From UBA710 sp051645705 (lineage in GTDB: Bacteria > Bacillota_I > Bacilli_A > Mycoplasmatales > Metamycoplasmataceae), in contig JBOFBU010000002.1 in NCBI GenBank assembly GCA_051645705.1, forward strand, positions 248,001 through 312,000: a stretch of 64,000 nucleotides of DNA, written 5' to 3'. The notes under the pieces were generated by a model. The model searched no databases, was not told the origin of the DNA, and saw only the letters and a list, made by a program, of their open reading frames with translations. Of the stretch, positions 21,119 to 32,717 are shown piece after piece. Position numbers and translations under genes: made by a program. Positions within the stretch are counted from its first letter, which is position 1. Each line of letters begins with the position of its first letter.

Positions 21119-22221
21119 TTTTTACCAATTCTAAAATGACAAATATCACCATCTTTAACAAGATAAGATTTTCCTTCTAATCTTGTTTTACCATTTTCTT
21201 TACATCCCTTTTCTCCGCCATAATTAATATAATCATCATAAGAAATTACTTCAGCTTTTATAAAGTTTTTTTGGAAATCTGTATGAATAATCCCTGCACA
21301 TTCTGGGGCAGTTCTTCCATTTTCAAAAACTCACGCTCTTGTTTCTTGTTCACCAACTGTAAAATACGTAGATAAATTTAATTTTTTAAAAGTTTTTTTT
21401 ATAAGATTGTCAAGTCCTGATTCTTTTAAATTATATTCATTTAAAAATACTTCTTTATCTTCATCATCTAAAAATCCTATTTCAGATTCAATTGATATTG
21501 AAATACTTATAAGGTCTAAATTTTTTTCTTTTGAAAAATCTAATAGTTTTTTAAAGTTGGGTTCATTTTCTGGATTTGCTGCATTTTCACTATCAACATT
21601 ACCAACTAATAACATATCCTTGCTTGTTAATAATTGAAACTGTTTCATTATTTGTATTTCATTGTCTGTTAATGTCATTGTTTTAATAGGTTTTTGATCT
21701 TCTAAATGAGAAATTGCTTTATTAAGAAGTTCATATTCACTATTAAGTTTTGGGTCGTTTGTATTTTGGGCTCTTCTTGATATTCTAGCTCTAATATTTA
21801 TAAGTGTTTGAAGATCAGCTAAAATTAATTCTAACATTATAACTTCATAATCTCTAATTGGATCAACAGAATTCGAAACATGTAAAATATCTTTATTTTC
21901 AAAGCATCTAATTACATGAATAATTAAATCTACTTCTCTAATGTTAGATAGAAATTGATTTCCTAGCCCTTCTCCTTTTGATGCTCCTTTAACAAGTCCT
22001 GCAATATCAACAAATTCAAAGGTTGCTTTAATTTCTTTTTTTGTATTTACCATTTTAGAAAGTATTTTTATTCTTTCATCATTTAATTCAACAAATGCTA
22101 TATTAGGATCTATTGTTGTAAAAGCATAATTTGATGCTTCTGCTTTCATTTTTGTTAAACCTGAAAATAAAGTAGATTTTCCGACATTTGGTAACCCTAC
22201 TATTCCTGCTTTATAACCCAT
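21115..22221 (-). CDS. ychF: YchF/OLA1-family ATPase
   Basis: Ribosome-associated P-loop NTPase of the Obg group that prefers ATP. 368 residues. G1 GLPNVGKSTLF at residues 8-18, G2/G3 FVDIAGLVKGASKGEGLGNQFL, and the altered G4 region VGNVDSE that explains ATP preference in the family. The C-terminal TGS domain ends GDICHFRIGKN. A strong TAGGAGG ribosome site precedes the ATG. Its last codons overlap the uvrC stop by four bases on the opposite strand. Confidence 0.95.
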
Positions 22222-22250
22222 ATTTCCTCCTAAGTTTTAATATTAATATT

Positions 22251-23738
22251 TTAGTCTTTATTTTTTTTATTTTTTTTATTTTTTTTCTTTGAAAAAACTG
22301 AAAAAATATCTATTGGCGATAAATCAACACTATCAATAAATTCATTTGTTTCTTTGTCTTGATATTTTATTGTAATATTTAAAATTAAAGTAATTATAAT
22401 TCCTACTCCAATTCCTGCCAATGATATTGATTCAGAAAACTTAAAGACAACTCCACCTAAACTCATAACAGCTAAAATAGCAAAAATTAAAATGTTTTTT
22501 GGATTTGAAAAATTAATATTATTTTTAATTAAAATTTTTAATCCATTAACGGCAATCATTGAAAATAAAATAATTTCAATTCCTCCAATAACAGGGGTTG
22601 GGATTAATGAAATTATTTTAGAAATAGGAGGTATAAATCCAATTAATATTGAAAATATGGCAGCTATTGCAATAATTCAAACTGATGCTATTTTAGTCAT
22701 TGCTATTACAGAAGTATTTTCTCCATACGAAGTATTAGGAGGTCCTCCCATTGAAGTAGATACAATAGTTGCAAGACCATCACCAATTAATGTTCTAGAA
22801 AGACCAGGTTTTTTTGAAATAAAATCATTATTTGTAAGATGTCCTATATTTATATGATCGCCTATATGTTCTGAAATCGTAACTATTGAAAGAGGAACAA
22901 TTGATAGAAGAGTTTCAGGATTAAAAAATCAATTATTATTAAAGTTCGGACTCATATTTCACATGTTAGTTATATCTGGATATCACTTTCAATTTTCATA
23001 ATCCATTATTTCTTTTATTTTTTCTGGTTTAAAAATGGTATTTGCTAAATTAATATTATTCAAACTTAAAGCTATTGATCAAATTATTAAAGATAAAATT
23101 AAACCAAAACAAATTGCGATCAAAATAGGAATAAGTCTTAAAAAAGATTTAGAAAAAATAAAAATAAATAAAATACAAGAAAAAGTTAAGATCGAAATTG
23201 TTAATAAAGATCATAAATCATTTGTATTTATTTTAATATCAGTTCCATAATAATTTTGATTAGGATTAAGAAATGAATCATTTCCAGCATTTCCCATTAA
23301 AGATAATCCAATCATAATAATAACGGGTCCGATTATTACCGGAGATAGAAATTTTTTAATATAACTTGCACCTTTTGTAAGGTGGATAATTAAAGCTACA
23401 ATAAGATAAATTATTCCCACTATCATTAAAGAAACAAAAACAACATAACCGGAACTAATCCAAAGAGTTGTCATTGCTCCTAAATATGCAAATGAAGATC
23501 CTAAATAAATGGGTACATTAAATCCTGTAATTGCTAAATAAATTAATGTTCCAAGTCCTGAAGCAAAAAAAGCTACTTGAATTGGGATAACTTCTTCTCC
23601 TGCCGCTTGATTAACCAGAAGGGGAACTAAAACATTTGCACCAAACATTGCAAATACATGTTGGATAGCTAAAAAAATAGTTTTTATTCTCGATTTAGGT
23701 AGTTGATGTATATCAACAATCATTTTTTCTTTATTCAC
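22251..23738 (-). CDS. NCS2-family nucleobase permease (uracil type)
   Basis: Membrane symporter importing a nucleobase, probably uracil. 495 residues with about 12-14 hydrophobic segments. QHVFAMFGANVLVPLLV near residue 27 and the SEHIGDHINIG segment (substrate-binding Glu of the UraA type) are diagnostic, as is GLSRTLIGDGLATIVSTSMGGPPNTSYGENT, where GGxxxTxYxEN is the TM10 motif. The C-terminus is a Lys/Asn-rich tail. Annotated start is GTG at 23738; an ATG five codons downstream is equally possible because neither has a clear ribosome site. The mollicute lifestyle makes pyrimidine import likely. Confidence 0.88.
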
Positions 23739-23747
23739 TAAAATTGA

Positions 23748-23755
23748 ATTATAAT
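23748..23755. promoter_or_regulatory. Shared palindromic -10 box between divergent genes
   Basis: ATTATAAT contains TATAAT on both strands, so the permease (leftward) and the small membrane protein at 23798 (rightward) can be started from overlapping -10 boxes; RNA polymerase could occupy only one direction at a time. Confidence 0.5.
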
Positions 23756-23797
23756 ATAAATAATAAAATTTAATATTTATTTATATTTAGGAGAATT

Positions 23798-24136
23798 ATG
23801 AAAAAGAAATCAATAGGTAAAATAATGCTTTTATCTAGTTTTGTTGTGGCTGTACCGGTAGTTGTATCATTAACAACTTCTATGTCAGTATCTGAAAATG
23901 ATCAAAATTTAAATAAATCACAAATGAATACTAATATTTTTCCACAATGAAACTTTACACAAAATGAAAAAATAATGTATTTATCGATCGCTTCTGCATC
24001 AATGTTTTTAATTGCAACAATTAGTTTAGTTGTAATAATTATTATGAAAAATAAAATTTCAAAAATAAGAATGGATCAAATAAAAACCACTGAATTTAAA
24101 ATAATTGAAGATGATAAAGAAGAAAATAAAAAATAA
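23798..24136 (+). CDS. Small membrane protein with two TM helices
   Basis: 112 residues, unrecognised. The N-terminus looks like an uncleaved signal (MKKKSIGKIMLLSSFVVAVPVVV), followed by an outer loop of about 45 residues rich in Asn, Ser and Gln, a second helix at about 65-88 and a charged cytoplasmic tail. A good GGAGAATT ribosome site precedes the ATG. The end overlaps pncC by 26 bases in another frame. Function unknown. Confidence 0.75.
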
Positions 24137-24566
24137 AGATAATATTGTTTTAAAATCAAATTATTCTATTTCCTCAATAGAATCTTTTACGGGTGGACTT
24201 TTTGCTGCTAAAATGATTGAAAATCAAGGTGCTTCTAATTGATTTAAGGGTTCATTAGTTTTATATCAAAATGAAGTTAAAAACATATTTAAAATCGATA
24301 CTAGCAATGGAGTCATTAATAAAGATATGGCTTTACAAATGACTAATGTTGGTTTAAAGCAATTAAAATCTGATATTTGTGTTAGTTTTACCGGAAATGC
24401 AGGTCCTGATAATTTAGAAAATAAACCTGTTGGTTTAATTTATATTGGAATTAATCAAGAGGTTTTCGAATATACATTAAAAGGAAATAGAAATGAAATT
24501 AGAAATGAAGCAGTTAATATCGCTATTTCTTTATTGATTTCAAAAAAAATTTTAATAGAAAATTAA
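24111..24566 (+). CDS. pncC: CinA C-terminal family protein (NMN amidohydrolase-like)
   Basis: 151 residues; stand-alone CinA C-terminal domain. PncC deamidates nicotinamide mononucleotide in pyridine-nucleotide recycling. Landmarks: SISSIESFTGGLFAAKM (family (A/S)ESCTGG with Cys to Phe), GASNWFKGSLVLYQNEVK, CVSFTGNAGPDNLENKPVGLIYIG matching the TG.AGP....KPVG segment. The start codon lies within the previous gene with only weak ribosome-site complementarity. The stop overlaps that of convergent rnc by three bases. Enzyme activity is inferred from the family. Confidence 0.8.
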
Positions 24567-25300
24567 ATTTTTAATTTTTTAAGAGCTTCACCAGCTGCTT
24601 TTTGTTCCGCTTCTTTTTTAGTTAATGCAATACCTTCGCCATAAAATAGTTTTTCTTTTTCATTTTGTTCATCAATTAAACAAACAGAACATTGTCACTC
24701 TTTATCTTTAGTATCCTTACATATATATTTAATTTTTTTATTCGAAAAAGCTCCTTGAATAATTTCTTGAAATTTTGATTTATTATCAGTAATATCGTTT
24801 AAATTTAATTTTTGGATATATTCTTTTGTATATATTTTAAATAATGTTTTTTTAAGAAAACCTCGTACTTTCTCCAAACCACAATTTAAATAAATTGAAG
24901 CAACAAATGATTCAAATAAATCAGAACATATTTTTTCATTGTTTTTTTCTTCATCATTAATAACTAAAATATATTTATTTAAATTAAATTTTTTAGCTAA
25001 ATTTGAAAGAGATTCTTTATTAACAATTTTTGATCTTATTTTAGTTCCTATTTCATCAAGTTTTTTATCATAACCTAAAAAATTTAAAATATATTCTGAA
25101 ACAATATATTGCAAAATAGCATCTCCTAAAAACTCATATGATTCATATGAAATTAAATTATATTTATTAGCATAAGATAAGTGTGTAAATGATTTTAAAT
25201 AATTTAGTGTTTTTTTTTCATCAATATTTTCATCTAGATTAAAAGTTTTTAATAGTTTTTTTAAATTTTCAATTGCTTCTTTTGGGTATTTATTTATCAT
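24563..25300 (-). CDS. rnc: Ribonuclease III
   Basis: Cleaves double-stranded RNA, including rRNA precursors. 245 residues. Catalytic segment ESYEFLGDAILQYIVSEYI at about 52-70 and the second acidic site CSDLFESFVASIYLN at about 130-144; the dsRNA-binding domain follows from about 170 to the end (KSKFQEIIQGAF ... GIALTKKEAEQKAAGEALKKL). A TGA Trp lies at 24695. The ATG overlaps the end of plsX by 11 bases, so it is the last gene of the long operon. Confidence 0.95.
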
Positions 25301-26291
25301 CTAAAAATTCCTTTTTAATTTTTACTAGTGCATCTTTTTCAATAAAATTTTTCATTTGATTAAGAGCACCTAAATATGCTTTTTTATCTGATGATCCATG
25401 AGTTTTTAAAACTATTCCATCTACTCCTAATACTCAAGCACTTCCAACATTTCTATAATCTAAATGTTCTTTAATTTCTTTAAAAGCACCCTTTAATGTT
25501 AATGTTGATATTTTTCTAAAAATATTTTTTGTTAAATTTTTTTTCATTAATTTTAAAAAAGATAAAATAGTACCTTCAAGAGTTTTTAATGTTATATTAC
25601 CTGCATAACCATCAGATATAACAACATCAGCTTCTCCTTCTAATAAAGATCTTGGTTCTATAAAACCTTGATAATTAATAGTTTTATCTTCTTTCAATAT
25701 TTTATTAGCCTTAATTTGCGGTTCTAATCCTTTATTATCTTCAGTTCCTATATTTAACAAATAAACTTTAGGATCACTTATATTAAGAATTTCTTTTGAA
25801 AAAATATTTCCCATTTTCGCTCATTGAACTAAATGATTTTCTTTTACTGATATGTTTGCCCCTACATCTAATAATATAAATTTCTTGTTTTCCAAAATTG
25901 TAGGAATTATTGGCATAAAAGCTGCTCTTTCAATATTATTAATTTTCTTTAAAATAAACATAGAAGAAACTAAAAAAGAACCAGAATCACCTGAAGAAAT
26001 AACTCCATCTCCCTCGCCATCTTTTAAAAGTTTTAAAGCTATATTCATTGAGTTATCGATTCTTAAATTTTCAAGCGGCGATAAATCTTTATTTACAACT
26101 TCTAAAACATTAATAATTTCGATTTGATTATTATTTAAAAAAGAAGGTTCTTTTTCTAAAATTTCTTTTTCATCTCCAACTAGAATTATTTTATAATTAT
26201 TATTATTATTTTTAATAAAGTCTTTTGATGCAGATAAACTAGCGTCTATTCCATTATCATTTCCTTGAATATCGAATATTATTTTTTTCAT
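25290..26291 (-). CDS. plsX: Phosphate acyltransferase PlsX
   Basis: Makes acyl-phosphate for phosphatidic acid synthesis. 333 residues. DIQGNDNGID at the N-terminus (family D-x-MGGD), GVISSGDSGSFLVSSMFIL, FILLDVGANIS, and the C-terminal GFIEPRSLLEGEADVVISDGYAGNITLKTLEG segment are typical. Because mycoplasmas lack fatty-acid synthesis, it probably works from FakA-produced acyl-phosphate or reversibly with acyl carrier protein. AAAGGA ribosome site; fakA ends 11 bases upstream. Confidence 0.94.
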
Positions 26292-26302
26292 ATTTTCCTT
26301 TA

Positions 26303-27931
26303 TTATTCGATTGAAATTAAAAAGTTATAAATTGGTTGATAACCTGCATGAATTTCAATTTCTACATCATAATTTTCTTCGACAAATTTTTCTAATTCTT
26401 CAGCATCCATTCTTGTTGTATCATCACCATAATAAACAATTATTATTTCTGGATCCTTTTTTTGTTTCAACATATTTTTAATAAGCGATTTAGCAGCTTT
26501 TAATAAATCAGGTTTACATCCAATTATTTTATTATTTTGAATTTGAATATAAGAATTTTTTTTGATAGATATATTATCAATTTTTGTATCTTTAATAGAC
26601 TTAGTTATTTCACCAATAAGTAAATCTTTAAGCGATGTTTTAATTTCATTTACATTATCTTCAAAATTTAATTCTCCACTGAAATTTATAATTGCTGTAA
26701 GTCCTTCAATTTGCGATTTAGTAGGAATAACAACTACATTTTTATCTTTTACCATTTTAGCAGCCTGTTGTGCTACTAAAATAATATTTTTATTATTTGG
26801 CAAAATAATAATATTGTCTGAATTTGTTTGATTAATTCCATCTAAAAAATCTTGTAAAGATGGATTGTTTGATTGTCCACCATCAACTATAAAATCACAT
26901 TCATATTGTTTCATAGTTTCAATAATTCCAGAACCCGAATTACATGAAACAATTCCTGTTTTTTTCTTTGCTTGTTTTTTAGATGATTCACTATTAACTT
27001 TATTCTTAGTTTCACTAGCTTGAATAGTCATATTTTCTGATTTTATTTTAATAAATTCACCATATTTTTGTAAAAAATTTAAAATTTCACCAGGCTTAAG
27101 TGTATGAATGTGAACTTTTAAAATTTCAACATCATTTACAATAACTAAAGAATTTCCAATTTTTGAAAGTTTATTAGCAACTGAATCTTTATTGAACTTT
27201 TCAGCATTCTCTAACTTAATAATTGTTTCGGTACAATAACCAAATTCACCATCATAAATTTCAGAATCAGAAATAAATGCTTCTTGTTCTATAAATTTAT
27301 CATTAATCTTTACTGGGTTATTTATAAGTGAATTATAAATTCCTTCAAAAATAATAAATAAACCTTCACCACCAGAATCTACAACATCAGCTTCTTTTAA
27401 AACTGGAAGAAGATTTGGAGTATTATCACAAGATTTTCTTGATAATTCCATAGCTTTTTTAAAAATTTCAGTTATTTCCATACTATCTGTTATTTTTATT
27501 TTTTCAAGACCTTCATATGTTTCTCTAATAACTGTTAATATTGTTCCTTCAATAGGTTTTAAAACTGATGAATAAGCTAATTCTTTAGCTTTTTTAAATC
27601 CTTCAAGAAAATTTTTTGAATTAATAACTTCAACATTTTTTCAACCTTCATAAAAACCTTTGAAAATTTGAGAAAGGATAACACCCGAATTTCCTCTAGC
27701 ACTTAGTAACATTTGTTTTGAAAGTTCTTTCATAAATAAAGAAATTGAATTATATTCTTTAAATTCAATAGATTCAATTGGTTTTCTTAATGTAGAAGAC
27801 ATATTTGAACCTGTATCTCCATCTGGAACAGGAAATATGTTTAAGGCGTTTATTCTATTTACATTATTTACTAAATTATTAGAAGCACTTAATAAAACTT
27901 CCTTTAATGTTTTTAAGTTTATTTGTTTCAT
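26303..27931 (-). CDS. fakA: Fatty-acid kinase catalytic subunit FakA (DAK phosphatase family)
   Basis: Phosphorylates fatty acids held by FakB (DegV family, not in this window). 542 residues. The DhaL-like N-terminal domain has FPVPDGDTGSNM near residue 33 with metal-binding Asp residues and SARGNSGVILSQI near 76; DVVDSGGEGLFIIFEG continues it. The middle domain includes VSCNSGSGI, and the C-terminal part has IIVYYGDD, close to the FakA C-terminal domain. Located between asp23 and plsX, a common Gram-positive arrangement that couples fatty-acid activation to phospholipid synthesis. ATG overlaps the asp23 stop by one base. Confidence 0.9.
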
Positions 27932-28236
27932 TATTTAACTCCTTTAATAAAAACATTAATATTTTCAAGTTTTAAATTTCTTTTTTTAAGAATAAAATTA
28001 ACGCTTTCTTTGACTTGATTTGATATATTTTCAATTGCTATTAGTAAAGAAATAATTATAGAAATATTAATTAAAACTGTTTTAGTATCTTTATTTATTT
28101 CAACTGAAATTGCTTTGTAATAATCATTTTCATTTTCAATTTTAATATTTGATTCTAAATCTAATTCCACAAACCCTATAATCCCAGGAATTTGCTCTAT
28201 AGCTTCAATTATATTTTGTGTAATTTCTTTTTCCAT
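27931..28236 (-). CDS. Asp23/Gls24-family protein (YloU-like)
   Basis: 101 residues. It has the compact alternating strand-helix pattern of Asp23 proteins: EAIEQIPGIIGFVELDL, a central VLINISIIISLLIAIENISNQVKESV and NINVFIKGVK at the end. YloU-type proteins are found next to fakA in many Firmicutes. The stop overlaps the fakA start (TAATG). Its molecular role is unclear. Confidence 0.85.
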   Translation of the reverse strand: MEKEITQNIIEAIEQIPGIIGFVELDLESNIKIENENDYYKAISVEINKDTKTVLINISIIISLLIAIENISNQVKESVNFILKKRNLKLENINVFIKGVK

Positions 28237-28275
28237 TTTTTCTCTTTTTGTTATCTTATAAATTATAATAAAAAA

Positions 28276-28611
28276 TTATTTTTTAAGTGAAGATAAAATC
28301 TTTTCGATTTTTTCTGCATTCTTTGAAACGGTGTCAATTTCAAAAATAATTTCTGGTGTTTTTCTTGAATCTATGTGATTTGCTAATTGGGTTCTTATAT
28401 AACCTTTAGCAGCATTAAGTTCTTTTAGAAAATGATCTTCTCTTTCCGAAAATAATACAAAAACTTTTAGTTGTGAATTATCATTTGTAAGAGCCACATC
28501 AACAACTGTAGTAACTTTTGAAATGTTTGTATTTTTTAAATGTTTTGAAATAATTTCAGCAATAAATTGTTGATAATTAGATTCTTTTTTTCTTCTTGTA
28601 ATTTCATTCAT
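28276..28611 (-). CDS. rbfA: Ribosome-binding factor A
   Basis: 30S maturation factor. 111 residues; KH-like pattern with DVALTNDNSQLKVFVLFS, AAKGYIRTQLANHIDSRKTPEIIFEID, the last containing the conserved R.(L).P...F.(I/V)D(N) strand. It starts one base after the infB stop, with AGAGGAT upstream, in the conserved infB-rbfA order. Confidence 0.93.
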   Translation of the reverse strand: MNEITRRKKESNYQQFIAEIISKHLKNTNISKVTTVVDVALTNDNSQLKVFVLFSEREDHFLKELNAAKGYIRTQLANHIDSRKTPEIIFEIDTVSKNAEKIEKILSSLKK

Positions 28612-28612
28612 A

Positions 28613-30427
28613 TTAATCCTCTATTAAAACATTGTCATAAAATTCTAAAATATCATCTACTTGAACTTCATTAAATGACAATATATGTGTACCAAATTCT
28701 TTTCCTTTTACCACTTCTTTAATATTATTTTTTCCATGTTGTAATGAATCTATTTTTCCTTCAGCAACTATTTTATTATTTCTGTAAACAATTACTTTAG
28801 AATTAGATTTAATATATCCATCTGTTGCAAGACAACCTGCAATATTTCCAACTTTGGAATAGAAAAATATTTTTTGTACAAGGGCTTTACCAGATAAAAC
28901 TTCTTTATATTTTGGCCCGATTTCTTTTTTAATAATTTTTTCTATATCTTCTATAATTTCATAAATTATATTTTTATTTTCAATTCTAATTTTTTGTTCT
29001 CTTGCATCTTTAATTAAATTTTGATCAGTTTTTAAATTAAATGTATAAATAATTGAATTTGTAGTTTTTGCAAGCAATAAATCTGATTTAGTTGGAACAC
29101 CAACAGAAGAATGAATTATAGTAATAGTAATTTCATCTGAAGATAATTTTAAAATAGAATACTTTAAAGCATCTAATGTTCCTTGAACATCAGTTTTTAA
29201 AATAATATTTATTTTTCTTAAATTTTCATCATTATTTCTTAATGAATTTAATTGATTTATACTATTTGATTTATCAATAAATGCTTTTTTATTTGCAAGC
29301 TCTTTTGCAAATTTTTCATCTTCAAAACAAAAGAATTTATCTCCTGCATTTGAAGAGTAATTTATTCCAGTAATTAGAACGGGAGTTCCTGGAGTAGCTG
29401 AATCAATATCTTCAAAATTAATATTTTGTAATGTTCTTATTTTTCCATAATTCGAACCAGCTACAATAAAATCTCTTTTATATAAAGTTCCATTTTGAAC
29501 AATCAATGTATCAATAACACCTTTACCTTTATCTATTTTTGATTCTAAAACGATTCCTAAGGCATTTCTATTAAAATTTGCTTTTAAGTCTAGCATTTCA
29601 GCTTCAACAGCAATTGCTTCTAATAGTTTTTCAACACCATCTCCTGTCATTCCAGAACCAAAAATAAATTGATTATTCCCACCTCATTCTTCAGTTAAAA
29701 TATCATGCTTCGATAATTCTGCCTTTACTTTTTCAGGATCAACACCTTGTTTATCCATTTTGTTAATAAAAACAATAATCGGTGCTTTAGCTGCCTTTGC
29801 ATGATTTATAGCTTCGATAGTTTGTGGTTTTACTCCATCATCGGCCGCAACAACTAAAATAACAATATCTGTTAATTTAGCACCCCTTGATCTCATGTCT
29901 GTAAATGCTTCATGTCCAGGAGTATCTAAAAATGTTATTATTGTATCTTTATGTTTAACTTGATAAGCCCCGGTATGTTGTGTTATTCCACCTTTTTCCG
30001 TTTTAGTTATATTTGATTTTCTTATAAAATCAATTAAAGTTGTTTTCCCATGATCAACATGACCCATTATTGTAATAATTGGAGGTCTTTTTTGCAAATC
30101 TTCTTCAGAATCATTAATTACAATATGCTCCATAAAATTGGATTCATTAAGTTCTAATTTTTTTTGAAAATCAAAATTATTTTCAAAACAAAGTTCGGCA
30201 ATTTCTTCTTCAGATAAAATACTATTTAAATTATACATTTTTTTATTTTTGAAAAAATTCATGATAATTGTATTTGCGCTAAGTTTTGTTGATTTACAAA
30301 ACTCACTAATAGACATAGGTCCTGTAAAAATAAAAACACCATCAACTAATTCTGTTTGAACTTTTTTTAATTGATTTTTAATTTCGTCTTCATTATTTTT
30401 ATTTTTGTTTATTTTTTTTATAGACAT
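28613..30427 (-). CDS. infB: Translation initiation factor IF-2
   Basis: GTPase that brings fMet-tRNA to the 30S subunit. 604 residues with a short N-terminus typical of mollicutes. G1 GHVDHGKTT near residue 125, G3 DTPGHEAF, G4 NKMDKQG, then domain II (VIDTLIVQNGTLYKRDFIV), the domain III KTDVQGTLDALKYSI and C-terminal domain. Two TGA Trp codons in the GTPase region. A very strong ribosome site (GGAGGTGA) lies at the end of ylxR, overlapping by ten bases. Confidence 0.96.
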
Positions 30428-30681
30428 TCATTCACCTCCTCAATTAGTTTTTTATAAATTGCTAATTCAATTTTTTGTTTAAAAGAACGATTAAGAATTC
30501 TTTTATTTAAGGCTTCTATAATTTGATTTTTATCATTTATCATATAGGCACCTTTGCCTTTTATTTCATTTTTAAAATCAAAATAAAATTCATTTGATTT
30601 AGTTTTTACAAATCTTACCATTTTATCTTTTGGTAAAATTTGATTAGTAATAATACATTTTCTATTATTTATTATCTTCAT
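30418..30681 (-). CDS. ylxR: YlxR-family (DUF448) RNA-binding protein
   Basis: 87 residues. RKCIITNQILPKDKMVRFVKTK at the N-terminus is the family's RxCxxT/C...L.RFV pattern, and GKGAYMINDKNQIIEALNKRILNRSFKQ follows. It stands between nusA and infB as in most Firmicutes. I choose the ATG at 30681; a TTG four codons upstream is an alternative. The start lies inside the end of nusA. Confidence 0.9.
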   Translation of the reverse strand: MKIINNRKCIITNQILPKDKMVRFVKTKSNEFYFDFKNEIKGKGAYMINDKNQIIEALNKRILNRSFKQKIELAIYKKLIEEVNECL

Positions 30682-32194
30682 CTTCTTTTTCAAATTCTGA
30701 AAAATCTATATCGTCAAAATCCATTCCTTCTAAAAGATCTTTATCATAAGTAAAATTATCTTTTATTTTATTCATTTCTTTTTGAGAATATTCGTGGTTA
30801 TCTTGATCTTGCTTTTCTGTAAAATTATTTGATTTAATTTCTTGAGCTTTTGGTAAATTAAAATCCATATTTGATTCAAATTTAAAATCAGATTTAAAAT
30901 TATTTATTTCATCTTGATATTCAGCAATTTCTTTTTCATAATCTTCAAAGTCAATTTTATTAAATCATGAATTTGATTTTTTAGGTGTTTGTAAATTTGG
31001 TTTTCTATTTACTCTTCCTTCTTGTTTTTCAATTAAATTTAATTCATTAACATTATCAATATTTCCGTTTCAAAGAATTTCAATTTTATTTTCAACAGCT
31101 TCACTATATGAACAAATATCAATATTGAATTTTGTTAATTCAACAGCTAATTTAACATTCAATCCTTTTTTACCAATTGCAAGTGTTGAATGTCTATCAG
31201 GAACAACTACTAAATAATCTTCGTTTTTAGTTCTTTTATTAACACTAACTACTCTAGCTGGAGAAAGTGAGTTTGCAATATATTGTTCATTTATTTCGCT
31301 AAATAAAACAATATCAAATTTTTCTCCTCCAAGTTTTTCAGAAATTGCATTTATTCTTGAACCTTTTGGACCAATAACACATCCTAAAATATCTAATTGA
31401 CCTATATATTCAGGACTTTGTTTAAATGAAATTTTTGAATGAATACCTGGTATTCTAGAAACTGAAACTACTTCAATAAATCCTGAACCAATTTCTGGAA
31501 TTTCTATTGAGAATAATTCTAACAATCTTTTGGTAGATGAATTTGAAACTAAAATTTGAGAATAATTATATTTTTTTTCTGGTATTTCTAATACTTCTTC
31601 AATTACAAATTTAGTAATTTGACCATCAATAGGAATCGCTTCATTTCAATATTTCATCGGAAGGAAACATTCAACTCCATCTTCTAAAACAAATCTTGCT
31701 CCATTTGTTTCTCTTGAAACAAATTTTGCAATTACATCTTGATTAATTTTATTACTATATTCTTTATAAATTTTTTCTCTTTGATTTTTACTTATTTCTA
31801 ATTTAAAAGCAGATTGAATTAATGTATTAATTTTAGGAGTGAAATCTTCATTAAAAACTTCTTCTGATATAGTTTCTCCAATTTTAGCATTGGGATTTAT
31901 TTCCTTTGCTTTAGAAAGTGGAATAGAATAAATTGATGTTAATTTATCCCCTTCATATTCTTCTTTAAATTCTTCATCAGAAATAATAAGTTTTTTTGTA
32001 TTAATAATTTTAATAATGTTTTTTTCTGTATTTTGAAGTTCAATTTCCGCATCGGAATCAATTTCTTTATTAATAACATAGGAAATTGCTTTTAATAACA
32101 AACTATTTAATGTATCAACACTAATATTATTTTTAGCCTCGATATGTTTAAATATTTCGTTTAGTTCTTTAATTTTTCAATTATTATTTGCCAT
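30665..32194 (-). CDS. nusA: Transcription termination/antitermination protein NusA
   Basis: Binds RNA polymerase and modulates pausing and termination. 509 residues. N-terminal domain, S1 domain around 130-200 (ISRETNGARFVLEDGVECFLPMKYW region), then two KH domains with RIPGIHSKISF, CVIGPKGSRINAISEKLGGEKFDIV and LAIGKKGLNVKLA. The last 100 residues are acidic and aromatic (DDIDFSEFEKEDEDNK), absent from many NusA proteins. The first codons overlap the rimP end. Confidence 0.94.
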
Positions 32195-32621
32195 TTTTTA
32201 CCTTAATACTTTCTTTGACATATAAAATATGTTTTTTATAAAATTCTTTTTTTGTAATTAAACCTTTTTTATTGATTTTTAATTTTAATTTTTCTGAATC
32301 AAATTCTAATAACTCTCCTTCAAAAGATAAAGAGTTAAAAATATTTTCCCTTAATCCTATAAAAATATTTTTACCAATTACCTTTGATAAATCCTCTCAA
32401 GGAATTTCTTTTTCAATTCCTGGAGAAAATACATTTAAAAAATAGTTTTTGTCTGAAAAATCAATCTCATCTAAAACAGATGAAATTATTTTTGTTTTTT
32501 CTACTATTTCTTCAAGTGATGTATTATTTATTTCTATATCTAAAAATAGTAAATTATCCCTTGTTTCAAATGATATTTTATTAATATTGAATTCTAATTT
32601 TTCTATTAATTTTTTAAACAA
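32184..32621 (-). CDS. rimP: Ribosome maturation factor RimP
   Basis: 145 residues, first gene of the rimP-nusA-ylxR-infB-rbfA-asp23-fakA-plsX-rnc operon. LFLDIEINNTSLEEIVEKTKIISSVLDEID and NYFLNVFSPGIEKEIPW match the YxLEVSSPGxxRPL segment of the family. I use the TTG at 32621 because AAAGG stands seven bases upstream and no ATG is available before the conserved part. The stop lies inside the nusA start. Confidence 0.85.
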
Positions 32622-32644
32622 AATAAAGCCTTTGTTGTCTATTT

Positions 32645-32669
32645 AAAAAAAAAATTGCTTTACGCAATT
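32645..32669 (-). terminator. Rho-independent terminator after hrcA
   Basis: Read leftward, AATTGC and GCAATT form a stem around a five-base GTAAA loop, followed by a run of ten T. It separates the metalloprotease-hrcA unit from the rimP operon. Confidence 0.8.
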
Positions 32670-32717
32670 AAATTTATTTAATAGACTCTTATTATTATAT
32701 AACATAATTAAACTAAT

